Source: Emergomyces orientalis (Eukaryota; Ascomycota; Eurotiomycetes; Onygenales; Ajellomycetaceae). Taken from it: 64,000 nucleotides of DNA. The stretch lies in contig MOWL01000067.1 of assembly GCA_002110485.1 (NCBI GenBank), positions 868,001 to 932,000 on the forward strand, in the 5' to 3' direction. A program made the translations under genes and the position numbers. Below the pieces are notes generated by a model. It was not told where the DNA came from, did not search any database, and saw only the letters and a program-made list of their open reading frames with translations. This document shows, piece by piece, positions 35,617 through 47,500 of this stretch. Position 1 is the first letter of the stretch. Every line of letters begins with the position of its first letter.

Positions 35617-38140
35617 ATGGCGGGCTGGTTTACCTCTACCTCTCCATTCGATGAGCAGGTAGAAAAGGCGACCTCGTCATCCTTGTAGGTACCTTTGTCA
35701 ACAATGACCATAACTAGGTTACTGAGCGTTTCTAACTTTGCAAAAGAGAGGATATTGCGGCGAATCTGGAAATTTCAGACGTGATCCGATCAAAAAGCGT
35801 ACAGCCTAGAGATGCCATGCGATCGTTGAAAAGAAGATTAGAAAATAGGAACCCGAACATACAGCTGGCGACTCTAAAGGTTCGGTAACCCTTTTCCACC
35901 CTGACCTAACGTCTCTATTCATCTGCTTACGATACCCAATCCATATCTAGTTGACGGATACATGTGTCAAAAATGGGGGGAACCACTTCCTCGCAGAGAT
36001 CGCTTCGCGGGAATTCATGGATAATCTCGTCTCGTTGCTCAGAGCTTCTGGGCCGGCAACTCTGAACGATGAAGTAAGGGCAAAAGTACTAGAGCTGATT
36101 CAGACGTGGGCTTTGGCTACGCAAACCCGTGGCGATCTACCATACATTGGTGAAACCTATCGGGGCCTGCAAAGAGAAGGTTATCAGTTTCCACCTAAGA
36201 CGGAGATGGCGAGCAGCATGCTTGACAGCAGCGCCGTAAGTGAACCACCCGGAGCAATTCTGACTGAAAGGGAGTGATGTCTTCTAACCAACCCAAAGCC
36301 TCCTGAATGGATAGATTCGGACGTATGTATGCGCTGCCGAACTGCCTTTACCTTCACTAATCGGAAACATCACTGCCGGAATTGCGGTAGCGTTTTTGAT
36401 GCGCAGTGCTCTAGCAAAACCATTCCTCTTCCTCATCTAGGAATTTTGCAAGCAGTAAGAGTCGATGATGGGTGCTATGCTAAATTAACATCAAAATCTT
36501 TCAATCCTTCGAATATATCAAACCGATTTGGACCCAAACCTCCGTCAAATTCCAAACCTACCGCAGCTCAGATGGAACCCCGCGGTGGAAGGGCCGAGTC
36601 GGACTTCGATGAGGACCTCAAACGTGCACTCCAAATGAGCCTTGAGGAGGTAAAGGCGCATAGTAGCGCTAGTTATGTCCCGCAGGCGAAAACAGCCGCA
36701 CCAGAATATAAGAAAGCTGAGCCGAAGAAACCTGAATCAAACGGGGTGGCTAAGGATTCCTTGGAAGATGATGACCCAGATTTGCGAGCTGCCATTCAGG
36801 CTTCGTTGAAGGATATGGAAGAGCAGAAACAGAAGCATTCAGCGAATTTGAAAAACACGACCGCAGCAGCCTCATCTACTGCCACCGCAGTGTCCGCAGC
36901 CCTCATGCCGAAAAAAGACTACGAACTTAGTGCAGTTGAAGCTGAAAACATTAATTTGTTTGCCACACTTGTGGATAGATTACAACACCAGCCTCCAGGC
37001 ACGATCCTTCGAGAACCACAAATCCAAGAACTGTATGAGAGTATAGGGGCTCTAAGACCCAAACTGGCACGTACCTATGGCGAAACAATGAGCAAGCATG
37101 GTATGTTCTTTGCCCAAGCTCCTTCTGTGCAGGTCCAATTTTGCTAATCAACCTCAGATACCCTTCTCGATCTTCATGCCAAGTTATCAACAGTCGTTCG
37201 ATACTACGATCGTATGCTTGAAGAACGTCTGTCCAATACCTATGCACAACACACTCTTGGTACTTACAACTATCTACCATCCAACCAGCCTGGCCCAAAT
37301 GTTTATCCGTCCATCTCCGCAAACCTAGCAGATAATAGAGGGGGCGTGGAAAACTTTTATTTCGGATCAGGGCCTGTAGAGAATACCGTGCCTCCTAGTC
37401 AATATCACCAGCCTGAGCGCCATGCGTCGGTCGGACCCGGCTACGAGCAACGTCCGGGGGTACTTCATTCGCAACATTCGCAATTTAACAACACCCAGAA
37501 TGATTTCCAACCACACACATCTCCGCCACCCACAAATCCCCCTGTTCAATACCATGGCCATTCCATGCCTCAAGGACAACCTGCGCAATCAGGACAAGCC
37601 GAGCAGCCTGGCCAAACTGGGCCGGCAGGCTACTATCTCCCACAAGGAGTAACCAACCCGGTGGGCCATGACCCCAACGCTGGTACAGGGCAGTACGTTC
37701 CTGCACCTGAGCCATCATATCCTCCGTCGCCGACGATGCGGAGAGACTCTCAGTTTCAAACAGCCCAACCAACTCCACAGTCAAATCATTCGGAACCTAC
37801 CCACTTTTCCTCGCCGGATGCGACTCAACCTCCTCAGCCACAACATTTAACCTATAACATCCAAGAAGTTTCTCCAACTGCGCATTTCCAAAACCAGCCC
37901 CAATCCCAAGATGCCCCTAGCCCCCTACCACCAAGCGCAGCACAGCCCTCGAACCCATATAATAATTGGCAGCAGCCAGAGCCAGGAACAAATCCTCAAT
38001 ACATGTCGCCAGCTGGAAACCCCGTGTATCAAAGTTTGGCGCCCATGGCACCAACCACGGAGCAATCGTACCTGCCCCACCAACAACAGCAACAAACGGC
38101 CCCGCAGCCAGTTAAAGAGACCCCCCTGATTGACATATGA
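35617..38140 (+). CDS. VPS27: Vps27, ESCRT-0 subunit, about 756 aa
   Basis: Five exons, 35617-35684, 35747-35879, 35951-36235, 36299-37100 and 37158-38140, join in phase. Order: VHS domain (about 1-150, with TDTCVKNGG and a helical repeat), FYVE finger (about 163-228, with WIDSDVCMRC and RKHHCRNCG), two ubiquitin-interacting motifs (about 266-283 and 321-338, with LKRALQMSLEE and LRAAIQASLKD), a coiled segment for Hse1 binding, and a Pro/Gln-rich tail ending PLIDI, which resembles a clathrin box. Vps27 with Hse1 recruits ubiquitinated cargo to endosomes through PI3P and passes it to ESCRT-I. Two FYVE positions normally Cys are Asp here (VFDAQC and RVDDGC). The donor after exon 2 (GTTCGG) is unusual, but phase and conserved residues support it. 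Confidence 0.95.
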
Positions 38141-39217
38141 ACGATGGCAATCTTTTGTCTAGGGCTTGTTGGCACTTCTGGCGCCTGTTGTATTTTCCCT
38201 GCATCTTTTTCGCTGTCGTTCTCTGATACCCGATGTGGTTTTTCCCCTTGCTCTGCCTGCCTGCCACGCTTTGGTTAACTAATTGCGATTAGCCCGCCCT
38301 CCCTCAGCGAACCATAATTGATGTGCTATCTAAACGTGTTTTCTCTATCCCTGCTGTTACCTTCTCTTATGCCCCTGAGATTTTCCTGAGACATGTCAAA
38401 TGAAAGGGAGTGGAAGGTGTTTTTATTACTATCGCGTCTGCATGTATGGGATATTATCTACAACGCGCGTGTTCTGATGGAAATAGAAGAGTCATAGTAG
38501 TCCATTTAACGCAATCCATCGGTTTTGAAAGGATACAATAGCTCTAATCTTGGAGACCCGACAGACAATTGTAGACCCCCTGACTAGGGCAGCCTTTAAC
38601 TACTTAATAGGTATCTCTAGGTAGGCCTTCACTGGATTTAGGCTGTTTCCCCTTCCCCCAGACAATACCCTGCCATTTCCGGGGGACCTGCCACGTGATC
38701 CTCCTCACCGCCTTCTGCATTGGGCTTTCTTTGTCATCCATCAGCGGCTCTGACTTCATTCCATATCGTGGACTGAGATATCTCTCTCCCCCTGTCTCAA
38801 GTTTCCCATATCCTATCGCTATCTCGTCTCCAGTCTGGTGAGCTTCATTTACTTCCCCTTTCCGTTCAATCCATGCTGTTGCTTGGTTTGCTGATGGTGT
38901 CATGTCTTTGTCATTAACTAGTTAGGCCGTGCGCGATTGGAGCTGCGCCTGCGCCCCCAACCAACTGATCACCTCGGCCAGAACCGCCCAAGACCCGTCC
39001 AATTATCTCCCAATCAAACCGTTATTACCGCGAGCAGAACATTCGATTGCGTCCCTCCAGCTCCCCTTTAAATCGTGTCGCATTATCCTGCAGCTAGTAC
39101 CATCGAAACTGTTCTTGGGTGGCGAGATTCATGACGCTCACAAGCTTCGAATGGAATATGATGAATGCTTGTCCAGTGAAATAAACTCCTCTGATTCGTC
39201 CTTTCTTGTCGCCAAAT
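38141..39217. other. Intergenic region downstream of VPS27
   Basis: About 1.1 kb. It should hold the VPS27 3' end and a long leader of the next gene. A CTAGGTAGG word lies at about 38617-38625. No gene is supported. Confidence 0.4.
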
Positions 39218-41167
39218 ATGCCGTCGCATAACACGACGTCCCCCATTAAACGTTCGGCATGGTCGCAGCAAGCGTCGCCGGACCCTTCGGCGCCACCTCA
39301 ATCACCCTCTGCTGAAGCTGGCCCGGCGCTTTCGCATAACAGACCGTCGACCCACAAACCCCATCGGCCACATGTGGTCGTTTCGCACCGACCGCACATG
39401 CATGTGCGCAACCCGTCGCTGAAGAACATAAATAGGCTGCAGAGGCTTGCTGCGGCTCACAACCTGCCCGGGGAAGGTGACACACAGGTTGCACCTGCGT
39501 TTAGACACCACCAACGCAAAAAATCTGCGCCCGCATCCCCTGCAACAAGTCCTCGCCCCGGCGCTCATCACGTTCGTTGGAATGGCTCAACGTTATCGCT
39601 GAGCGGCCAAGGGAGTAATCCGTCGATAAGAAAAAACTTTTCCACGCCCGCCTTGAGGAATACGTCAGGGATTCTCGTTAAGAAACCATCTGCGATGACC
39701 AAAACGGGAACAGTGGACAAAGCTGGACAGAAAAAAACGGTGGGTTTCGAGCTTGCAGCTTCGGAGGACGACGACGAGTGGGAAGATAATAATAGCTCTT
39801 ATTCTCCGGAAAGCACCAGACGGAACTCAGTCGTCACTGCCAAAATGAGCGCGGACAATAGCCCTCATTCTACCCTCCCCGCAACAAAGTCGCCTTTAGC
39901 CCAAGCAACCAGCGACCTTAAAGGAGAAGCCGGGCGGCAGACGGCAGATCTTTCCAATGGTTCTGGTGCTGAGGCTTCTCAAGATCCCCACACACGCCCT
40001 CTTGATCAGGACGATATCGCTTCTCGCCTCCTCCACCAACCACATTCCTCCAAAGTTCCACCCACCATATCATCCATCTCAGCTACCGCAACTCCACCAG
40101 CGGTGGAACGAAGTCCCCGTCCTCCGTCCTTCCCAACCCGCCCTTCGGGCCGTATCCGCGATTCTGATCAGTCCGGGGTTTGGTCTACAGCGGGGAGCAA
40201 CTCGACAAGTAATCCACATGGAACATCATCTTCTATTGAAGGAGGTGTATCCAAATTCCTTATAAATAACCCTAGTTCCCAAACTGGAGCCATTTTTGAA
40301 TCTGACCCCCCATCATCATTTCTACCACACTACCACCCTAATACACCACCGTCTCCGGAGACGAACATTTCCAAACGCCCTACCTCTCGTGGTCGCCAAC
40401 AAGAGCCGCCATCACGCACACAGCAAAAATTATGGTTACAACGAACAGCAGTTCTTACCACCTCTCCGCCCGATCCTTCTATGTCTGGGCCTTCCCCGAC
40501 AGTACCCCCATCTTCAATGGAACCCGCCTTTATGGCGGCTACTCAATCTCGGCCAGGTTCCAGGGACGGTCGCAGGACCATGATTGGAGCAGGGGGGACC
40601 ACAGGAGTAAACCCCGAGAGCGACGTTAAACGCGCCCGCAAAACATATGATAAATTCACAACAGAGTATTCAGTCGTCCGCCGATTTAGAGGACCCATCG
40701 CGGAAAGCTTCCTCAGGCTCGAAAGAATGACCGGGGCTAATACGAAATCCAATAATACCCCTCAAGGCCAGACGAGCGGCCAAAACCCTGTCCTCGTCAA
40801 TGCATCCCCTTCCCGTCCATCCTCATCGCGAAATCACGACTCCGACCCCGCCGCCAATCATCAGTTCCTAAGCAAGTTGCCCAAATCATCCAGCCAGGTA
40901 CACCTCAGGACTTCGGAGGATACCGTCCACGTCAACGATTCAGATGAGCCGGCTGAGCGATTGGATGTGGAACATCAGCAGCAGCAACGGTCTAATTCGG
41001 TCGCAGTTGTTCTTGCCGACGGAAATGTGTATGATGAACAAATAGATGATGAAGATTGTGCTGGTGCTGGTGGTGGTGATGGACATGTCCTATATCAACC
41101 TAATGAAGCAGAACTGCTGATTAGGCGGATGTGGGATAGTCGCGTAGTGGCCGTTGCGGGTGATTGA
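39218..41167 (+). CDS. Unrecognised disordered Ser/Pro-rich protein, 649 aa
   Basis: A single uninterrupted frame from ATG 39218 (the open frame starts slightly earlier at a TTG) to the stop at 41167. Nearly the whole protein is low-complexity Ser/Pro/Thr with basic clusters such as HHQRKKSA. Two parts look constrained: an acidic block KKTVGFELAASEDDDEWEDN (about residues 170-190), preceded by a basic LVKKPS stretch, and a C-terminal helical segment RARKTYDKFTTEYSVVRRF to ESFLRLERM (about 468-505). The acidic W-containing block is reminiscent of regulatory proteins of nutrient signalling in ascomycetes, but I do not recognise the family and assign no function. The long length and consistent codon use make it a real gene. 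Confidence 0.75.
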   Translation: MPSHNTTSPIKRSAWSQQASPDPSAPPQSPSAEAGPALSHNRPSTHKPHRPHVVVSHRPHMHVRNPSLKNINRLQRLAAAHNLPGEGDTQVAPAFRHHQRKKSAPASPATSPRPGAHHVRWNGSTLSLSGQGSNPSIRKNFSTPALRNTSGILVKKPSAMTKTGTVDKAGQKKTVGFELAASEDDDEWEDNNSSYSPESTRRNSVVTAKMSADNSPHSTLPATKSPLAQATSDLKGEAGRQTADLSNGSGAEASQDPHTRPLDQDDIASRLLHQPHSSKVPPTISSISATATPPAVERSPRPPSFPTRPSGRIRDSDQSGVWSTAGSNSTSNPHGTSSSIEGGVSKFLINNPSSQTGAIFESDPPSSFLPHYHPNTPPSPETNISKRPTSRGRQQEPPSRTQQKLWLQRTAVLTTSPPDPSMSGPSPTVPPSSMEPAFMAATQSRPGSRDGRRTMIGAGGTTGVNPESDVKRARKTYDKFTTEYSVVRRFRGPIAESFLRLERMTGANTKSNNTPQGQTSGQNPVLVNASPSRPSSSRNHDSDPAANHQFLSKLPKSSSQVHLRTSEDTVHVNDSDEPAERLDVEHQQQQRSNSVAVVLADGNVYDEQIDDEDCAGAGGGDGHVLYQPNEAELLIRRMWDSRVVAVAGD

Positions 41168-42629
41168 TTTTTGATACGCTAGGCTCAAATTTTCTATTAT
41201 CTCTTTCTCTCGGAGCTTAACTTTTTCTTACCTTTTTTCCCTTCTGACGATACGTATACTCCACGCGCATGAGCCATAATTGCCATTGTTTTCTGTTAGT
41301 TATACAACCCTCTTTCTCTGACGATTCGGCTATTTTGTTGACCATCGTTTTTCTTCCCTCTTTTCTTGTATTGCTTTGGCAGGGAGGTTCATATCACACA
41401 CCACAGAAAGCGTGCTCCAATTATCTTTAACTGACCCAACTTATTTTATTTTATTTTATTTTACTTCGTCATATATTTTTTCTACACCATTTATCTATCA
41501 GCCTTTGATTGATTTATGTATCATGCTATTTTTTTTAATAAATAAATTTCCTCCTTTTCTGGGCTTTTCCATTATATTATGTCAATGGCATTTTTCCCCT
41601 TTCAACCCGCGCTGCGTTTATTATGCATTTCTTTTTCTGCTTTATTCTGCTTTACTTGATTTTGATTAGCATATTTACCCAGGTGTTAGTTAGAGGGAGC
41701 TGGTTAGCTTAATGATGATGGCGATTCTTTCAGAATAGTGAATTGAGGTAATATTCATATATAGAGACTTCAACTTCCAACAATTGTCCGCAGTTCTACT
41801 CCGTAAATTATTTATAGTTAATCAACGTACCTTTTATTATCAAGATTATATCATTCATTTCTTAGTTCCTCGTTCTCTTGCCACCAGACGATTTCCTGGT
41901 CCCCATTCACAGGAATAGCCCCTCTACCAATGTCAAAACTCTGGCAAACGCACCCCGTGAGGATGCAGCGCCGCAAGATCGGAAAAAGGCCAGCACATTG
42001 GCATTTCATCGGCAGATAAAAGCGCCGACCCCCTGAATCCAAACCTTAGGAATTGGTGGCCAGCCAACCCCAAAAAAAAAACTTTTTGCAGGACATTAGC
42101 GTTCATTTTGGAGACTCTGCTGCCTAGCCTTCATCGGATAGGCCAGCTATTTCGTGCCCAGAGTGGACACATACCCTCACTCAGAGCTGGTGCCAAAGAC
42201 AATTGAGACATGTGTGAAGTTTGGCCCTAATAAATCGCCTCAGGCGTATGGGGCTTCCTCCTGATACCTTTGACATAAATATCAGGTAAGGCCGCGTTGT
42301 TAACGGAGCTTTCCTGACTTCCTGTGATGTTTTGATACCATGCTGAGCAAATAACTTTTTATGTGTTAATTATTATTCATTTATTTTTTTTGCTCTGGAC
42401 ATTGTTTTACAACACTATTCCTACGCGGTTCTACTGGTATTAGAATAACTATTCCCCGAATCCCGAATAACTACTCGCTGAATATCAATTCGGCCATTCA
42501 TTTGGCTGAAAATCTTTGAAAACATCTACGCAAGCCATTTCTTGCCCTGTAGCTCAACTGATTTTGGAAATCAGACCTCTTTTCATATCTCGAGATACCC
42601 ATTCATTCATTTCACTTTCTCTCTCAACC
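41168..42629. other. Intergenic region
   Basis: About 1.5 kb of AT-rich sequence between two tandem genes, with TTTTA pentamer repeats at about 41444-41463. The hydrophobic short frames are products of T-rich sequence. No gene is supported. Confidence 0.45.
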
Positions 42630-44088
42630 ATGGGGCTTCCGAAAACCGCCCGCCCCTCCTACAGGGACGATCCAACTCTCTCCTCCTCCACTTCCGTTCA
42701 TTCCCTTCAACCATATCAAGACTTGGAGCCGGAAGATAGCCCTCCGGCCTACATAGAAGATGGAACTCTAGCCGTTCCGCAACCTGGCACCGCCACCTCC
42801 ACCACACCTAGACCCGACAATCTCTCCACCGTAAACCGCCTGGAGAGCGACTACGAGGTCCCTGGTGGGCGAGTTATATCCTCCTCACGCACCAAGAAGA
42901 CCTATACGGTGACCCTGTCACCGGAACTCTCACAGGATCCCGAAGCCCTCCATACACTGATAAAATGGCAGGCCCAGCGCCCGCCTGTGCCCATCATCGT
43001 TGTTAAGGGCACGCATACGGTGACGAGGAAAAGCTCAGAGTCAAATAAAGGATCAAATAAGGAAACCGTTGTGGATTTCGATTTTCACATAAATTGTCTG
43101 AACTCCGTATTGCCGGATGTTCACCAGTCGGGGGTTGGGTGTCGCTTTGTGGAGATTGTGAAGGATGATGATGGAAAAAAAGCCTACAGGGGAGGGAGAT
43201 TTAAAAGCAAAGGTGTTAATAAGAAGAAAATTAGTGGTGGTGTTACTGGTGTTGGTGCTGATGCTGATCTTGAGGAGGCTCAGGGACTGACGGTTGGCAG
43301 TGGAGGACCGGATGTGGAGGAGTGGTGCAAACGGTTCTGCGATGATAAGGCGGGGGTTAAGTCGTAAGTTTTCCCAGCCCCTTATCCTATTGCATGGTTT
43401 TTCTTGCAGATACCACAAAAGAACACTACAGATATACGGAGCGGACACATATCAATGCCCCCAAAAATCTAAACCCACCCTTCTTAGCTTCACCTTTCAC
43501 CGCACCGTGGAAACCTGGGACTATTCCGCCGTCCAGAAGGGCATCACATCCCTAATCCGCTCCCTTAACTACCGCGGCCACATATGCATAGAAATACACA
43601 CCCACAACGCCCACCTAACAATCTACTCCCCTTCCCTCCTCAACAAACTACGTACAAACACCTTCGTCTGGTGGGTCTGCATCATCTTGCAACTCTGGCT
43701 AATCACCTGGCCCCTCCTCATCTTATTGGAAAAACGCTATGAGCCGATCACGGCCACCTGGTACGCGTGGTACAATGAGGCGTATGCGTGTGGGCTGAGC
43801 GAAGCCCAGTGGCTGGAAGTTTTCACGCCAGTTATTAAGAGGTCAGTGCTTGCGAGGGCGAAGGATGGCGAGGTTATAGGGCTCGAGGAAGCCCAGGCGA
43901 CCTGGGAGGCAAATAGAGTGGCTAGGGGTGAAGTTGAAAGGCCGGAGTCGGAATCAGAGATGGAAAGGAGGGAAAGGATGCAGAGGGGCCAGGGGAATTG
44001 GGCGGATTCTTTGGCGGGAGTGGTGAGAGGGGTGGCGGAGGTGGGAAGGGCGTATAACCAGGCTGCAGGATGGGGTGGGGACCGCTGA
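42630..44088 (+). CDS. Conserved-looking single-span membrane protein of unknown function, 470 aa
   Basis: Two exons, 42630-43363 and 43410-44088, join in phase across a 46 bp intron with GTAAGT and TTGCAG ends. The ATG at 42630 follows a good context (CAACCATGG). The N-terminal half is cytosolic-looking: a PPAY motif (about residues 38-41), then a globular part with TYTVTLSPELSQD, a FDFHINC strand and a basic GRFKSKGVNKKK patch. The second half contains WDYSAVQKGITSLIRSLNY and one strong hydrophobic span (about 330-352, WWVCIILQLWLITWPLLIL). The C-terminal tail is charged and helical with a WADSLAGVVRGVAEVGRAYN end. PPxY motifs bind WW domains of Rsp5-type ubiquitin ligases, so an adaptor role is possible, but this is inference. 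Family not recognised. Confidence 0.75.
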
Positions 44089-44594
44089 GGGTTTATATCA
44101 CAGTTGTAGCTGTTTGCTTCCGTTGTGTAGACTGGCCACTAACCAGCAGTGCGTAGTCTGAGGCTATTCATAAATTGTGGTCCCCTTCAATTGCCTTAAT
44201 TTTCCTTTATAGTATGTGTTCAGGTATTTTTGATTCATTAGTGTGGACTCAAGGGAGCCAAGTTATGTGATTTATTTCAATTTCAACAGGCAACTGGCCA
44301 GGACAAATTCTATAATAACAGCAGATAAAACGTGAAAACCTCGTTCTTGATCATTGTATGAATCTGCCTTTATCATATATGGCCAACAATGTAACTTTTC
44401 CGCGATGCCCATTTGGTAAAACACGATCTATTTATCTAAATCCGGCCCAACCAATACAAATATGGAGTAAAAATATACATAATGAAACAAATTCTTGTTG
44501 AAAACATTAAATGTACTATCCAAATAAGACACAGCAAGAAGCGAAGTTCGAACAAAATGAAACAAGGAGAAAAAGAACCTCCTTTAAAAAAAAT
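44089..44594. other. Convergent 3' region
   Basis: About 500 bp between two convergent stops, AT-rich. No further feature was seen. Confidence 0.5.
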
Positions 44595-47500
44595 TTACGA
44601 CGTAAATACTGCTTTCTCCTTCCCCTTCCCACGGGCCCCGATCCCACCACCGCCTCTCCCTCGAGAATGGCCATGACCGTGACTATGTCCACGACCACCA
44701 CCCCTTCCTCGATCCGAAACAACTCTTCGTCTCTCTCCATCCAGAGAAGCGTTCTGTGGTTGCAGGGGAGAAGCAGAGCTTCTTTCATTGTTCGCCGCCG
44801 CCGTCACCGTCGCCGCTATGGCGTTGGGAATATTTCCTACAACACCACCACCCCGTCGTCCCCCGTCGGAGCGACCCTGAACAGTGCTGTTCGCAGGCCC
44901 AAGTCCAGATCCACCTCTACGTCCGCTACCAGCATCACCGCCTCCACCTCCGCCTCCACCTCCGCCTCCACCTCCGCCTCCACCTCCACCTCTCCCCCTA
45001 TTACCTTTGCCCCTGCCCGCTCCCGTTCCTGATCCCGACCCCATAGGCCTTCTCATCGCAGCCGCAGCCTCCACCTTCTCTGCCTCATCCCTCACCCTTT
45101 TACTCTCCTGATCCCACCATTCCTGAAACTCCTGTTCCAGCTGGATATCCTGCAAATTATGCTTGGCAGTGGTTGCTTCGCGGATTACGTCTTTCTCGAC
45201 CTGTTGCTGCTGGAGGATGTAGGCGAGGGAAAATTGGCTGGACGAAGGTGAGGGGCTGGAGTAGTTGTATTGCTGTTGGTGTTGGTCGGGTTTATTGCGG
45301 GGAATCGTGGTGTAGGGTTGAGACCGCGGAGGCTGTTGGTTTGGTGTCGTCGATGCTGATGTGGTCGATGGTGGGTGTCCTGGCATGGAATCCGCCTTGG
45401 TGGTAGGAAGGGGTGATACTTTTGGTGTGAAAGGTGGTATTCGGGTTTCTTTTGCATGTTGTTGCTTCTGCTGAGCGGGAGTGGGTGTGGGCGTGGGAGT
45501 GCTGCTTTGCGGTGAAGGCGCCCCAGAGACAGTTTGTCGCAATGTCATAGGTGACCTGGATGGGGTGCGAGTCAGCGTCGAGACACCCCTCGGTGACTGG
45601 GCATCTACCTGTGTCGGTGCCTGTGCTGGAGATGATTTGCTGGCAACGTCCTGCCAGGGCGACGCGGGTTTAGATTTTGATGGCTCCTGTTGTTCCGCTA
45701 GCAACTCCCTCGCTTGCTGTTGCTGAAGTTTTTTACGCTCTTTCTGCGAGAGTTTTGATGGGATGAGTTTGCTTGCAGGGGCATCCCGGCGGGGCGACAT
45801 GCTTATGCCTGTACTGGACGGATGAGATCCTAAAGTCTCCGCCATGATATCCTTCAAAACCGTTTTAGTATTTGAAGGCTCAACAGGATTCCATGGAGCA
45901 CCAGCATGCCCTCGTTCCTGAGACTTTGCCAGAGGCGTAGACGAGCCAACTGAAGCAGTTTCAGTTGCCAACGATTTTACTCCGGCATCTCGTCCTTTCT
46001 CTCCCATCTGCAAAGATCGCCCGCTGATATCCACGGAATCAATTTGCTTCTGTTCTTGCTCCCCAATACCAAGCCCAGCAAGGGGTTTGGTCCCAGATTT
46101 TTCGGACGAAAGGATATTTTCGTCGTCCATATGAAAAATTAAGTCACCTGTCGACTTTTTCGACTTCAGGACAGGGTTTGTTTCACAAATCGGCTCCGTC
46201 TCCCTGAACATAGGCTCAGGCGGCCGAGTTTTACGGGAAAGAGGAGAGATGACACCCCCCTTATCAGTGGTGCCCGCGCGGAATTTACCTTCCCGCAGCT
46301 CATCTTCATGTAGACGCGATCGAAGTCTCATTGAATCTATCCGGCGCTGCCTATCCCGTTCCAGAAGCGGGATTACTTCCGGGTATCTTTCAGCGACGAA
46401 ATCTTCTGAATTTCGCCCTCTGGAAACTGGCTGACAAGTCAGTTGGTTGGCGCGGCAGACTTCATCAAGTTCGTAGAATAGGTCATCGTCTAAGTCATCA
46501 AGAAGTCTGTATTAAAGAATTAGCCACGGGGTGAGCTCCACAGCGTGAAAGCCCGTCACGAGCTTAAAACGTGGCATACCTATTTTCTAGCATGGCTTCA
46601 AGATTTAAGCAGATGTACTCCAGTGCGGCCTGTTTGAACGCAGTGACTGAACACGGTGCAACCGCATTTAGATAATGGCATACATTCCGATTATTGACTG
46701 CATTTTGAGTTAGCTTTTGTGTTTTCCCAATTAAAACAGAAATGTTACATACCAAACTGCCCTAGTAGCTTCTGGCATATCTGTGCCAATCTGTCCAGCA
46801 TCAACTCATTCGCAACGGCCATAACATCAATGACCAAGTCAATCAAATCTTCCAGTTCGTCAAATTTAACGTCTTCAAACAGTTCATCATCCGTATCCGC
46901 ATATATGTGACGTAGCACAAACTTGAAAATGTCGTGACGGATGTGCTTCAAATCGATGCAAAGAGGATCAACAGCAGAATTTGGGGAACCATCACGCCTG
47001 CCAGTCAGCCACCGGCCACCAGCTCTCCCGTAGAACAACCCATGAAAAAAAGGACAGCGGGTGGATAAAATCTGGCTGTGAGCGTTCAATTCACCACCAT
47101 CAAGTTCGATTACCACGTCGCTACTCTGAAAAAAACTAGGATCCCTGTACGCCCGCTCCATATCCAGGTGCAAACACTTGTGAGGCAAGGTCATGAATCT
47201 AGCCGCGCGTTCAAGATCACGAAGCTCAAGCGCCATTGCCAGTTTTAAAACGTCGACTCGAACCCTTTTATAGTGTGTGGCATGTTTGGGTGAATGGCGA
47301 GCTAGAGTCCATACATCATAGACTTGGTCTGCATACAGATACAGCACCAAGTTAAATATGGATAGGAAATCGACGTCGATAAACTTGACCGAAACTTGCC
47401 CATTCTGGCCGTACTCGACGCTGAACACGTCAGGAACAGAATAATAATACGCTTTATGAAATTCGGACACAGCTCGTCTCAAGACTGAGCTGCGACCAGC

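Noticed and set aside
44480..45120. Plus-strand Ser/Thr/Pro-rich frames opposite the IBtk-like tail
   Set aside because: They are shadows of the glycine- and arginine-rich minisatellite. The minus-strand frame continues from conserved exons in phase.
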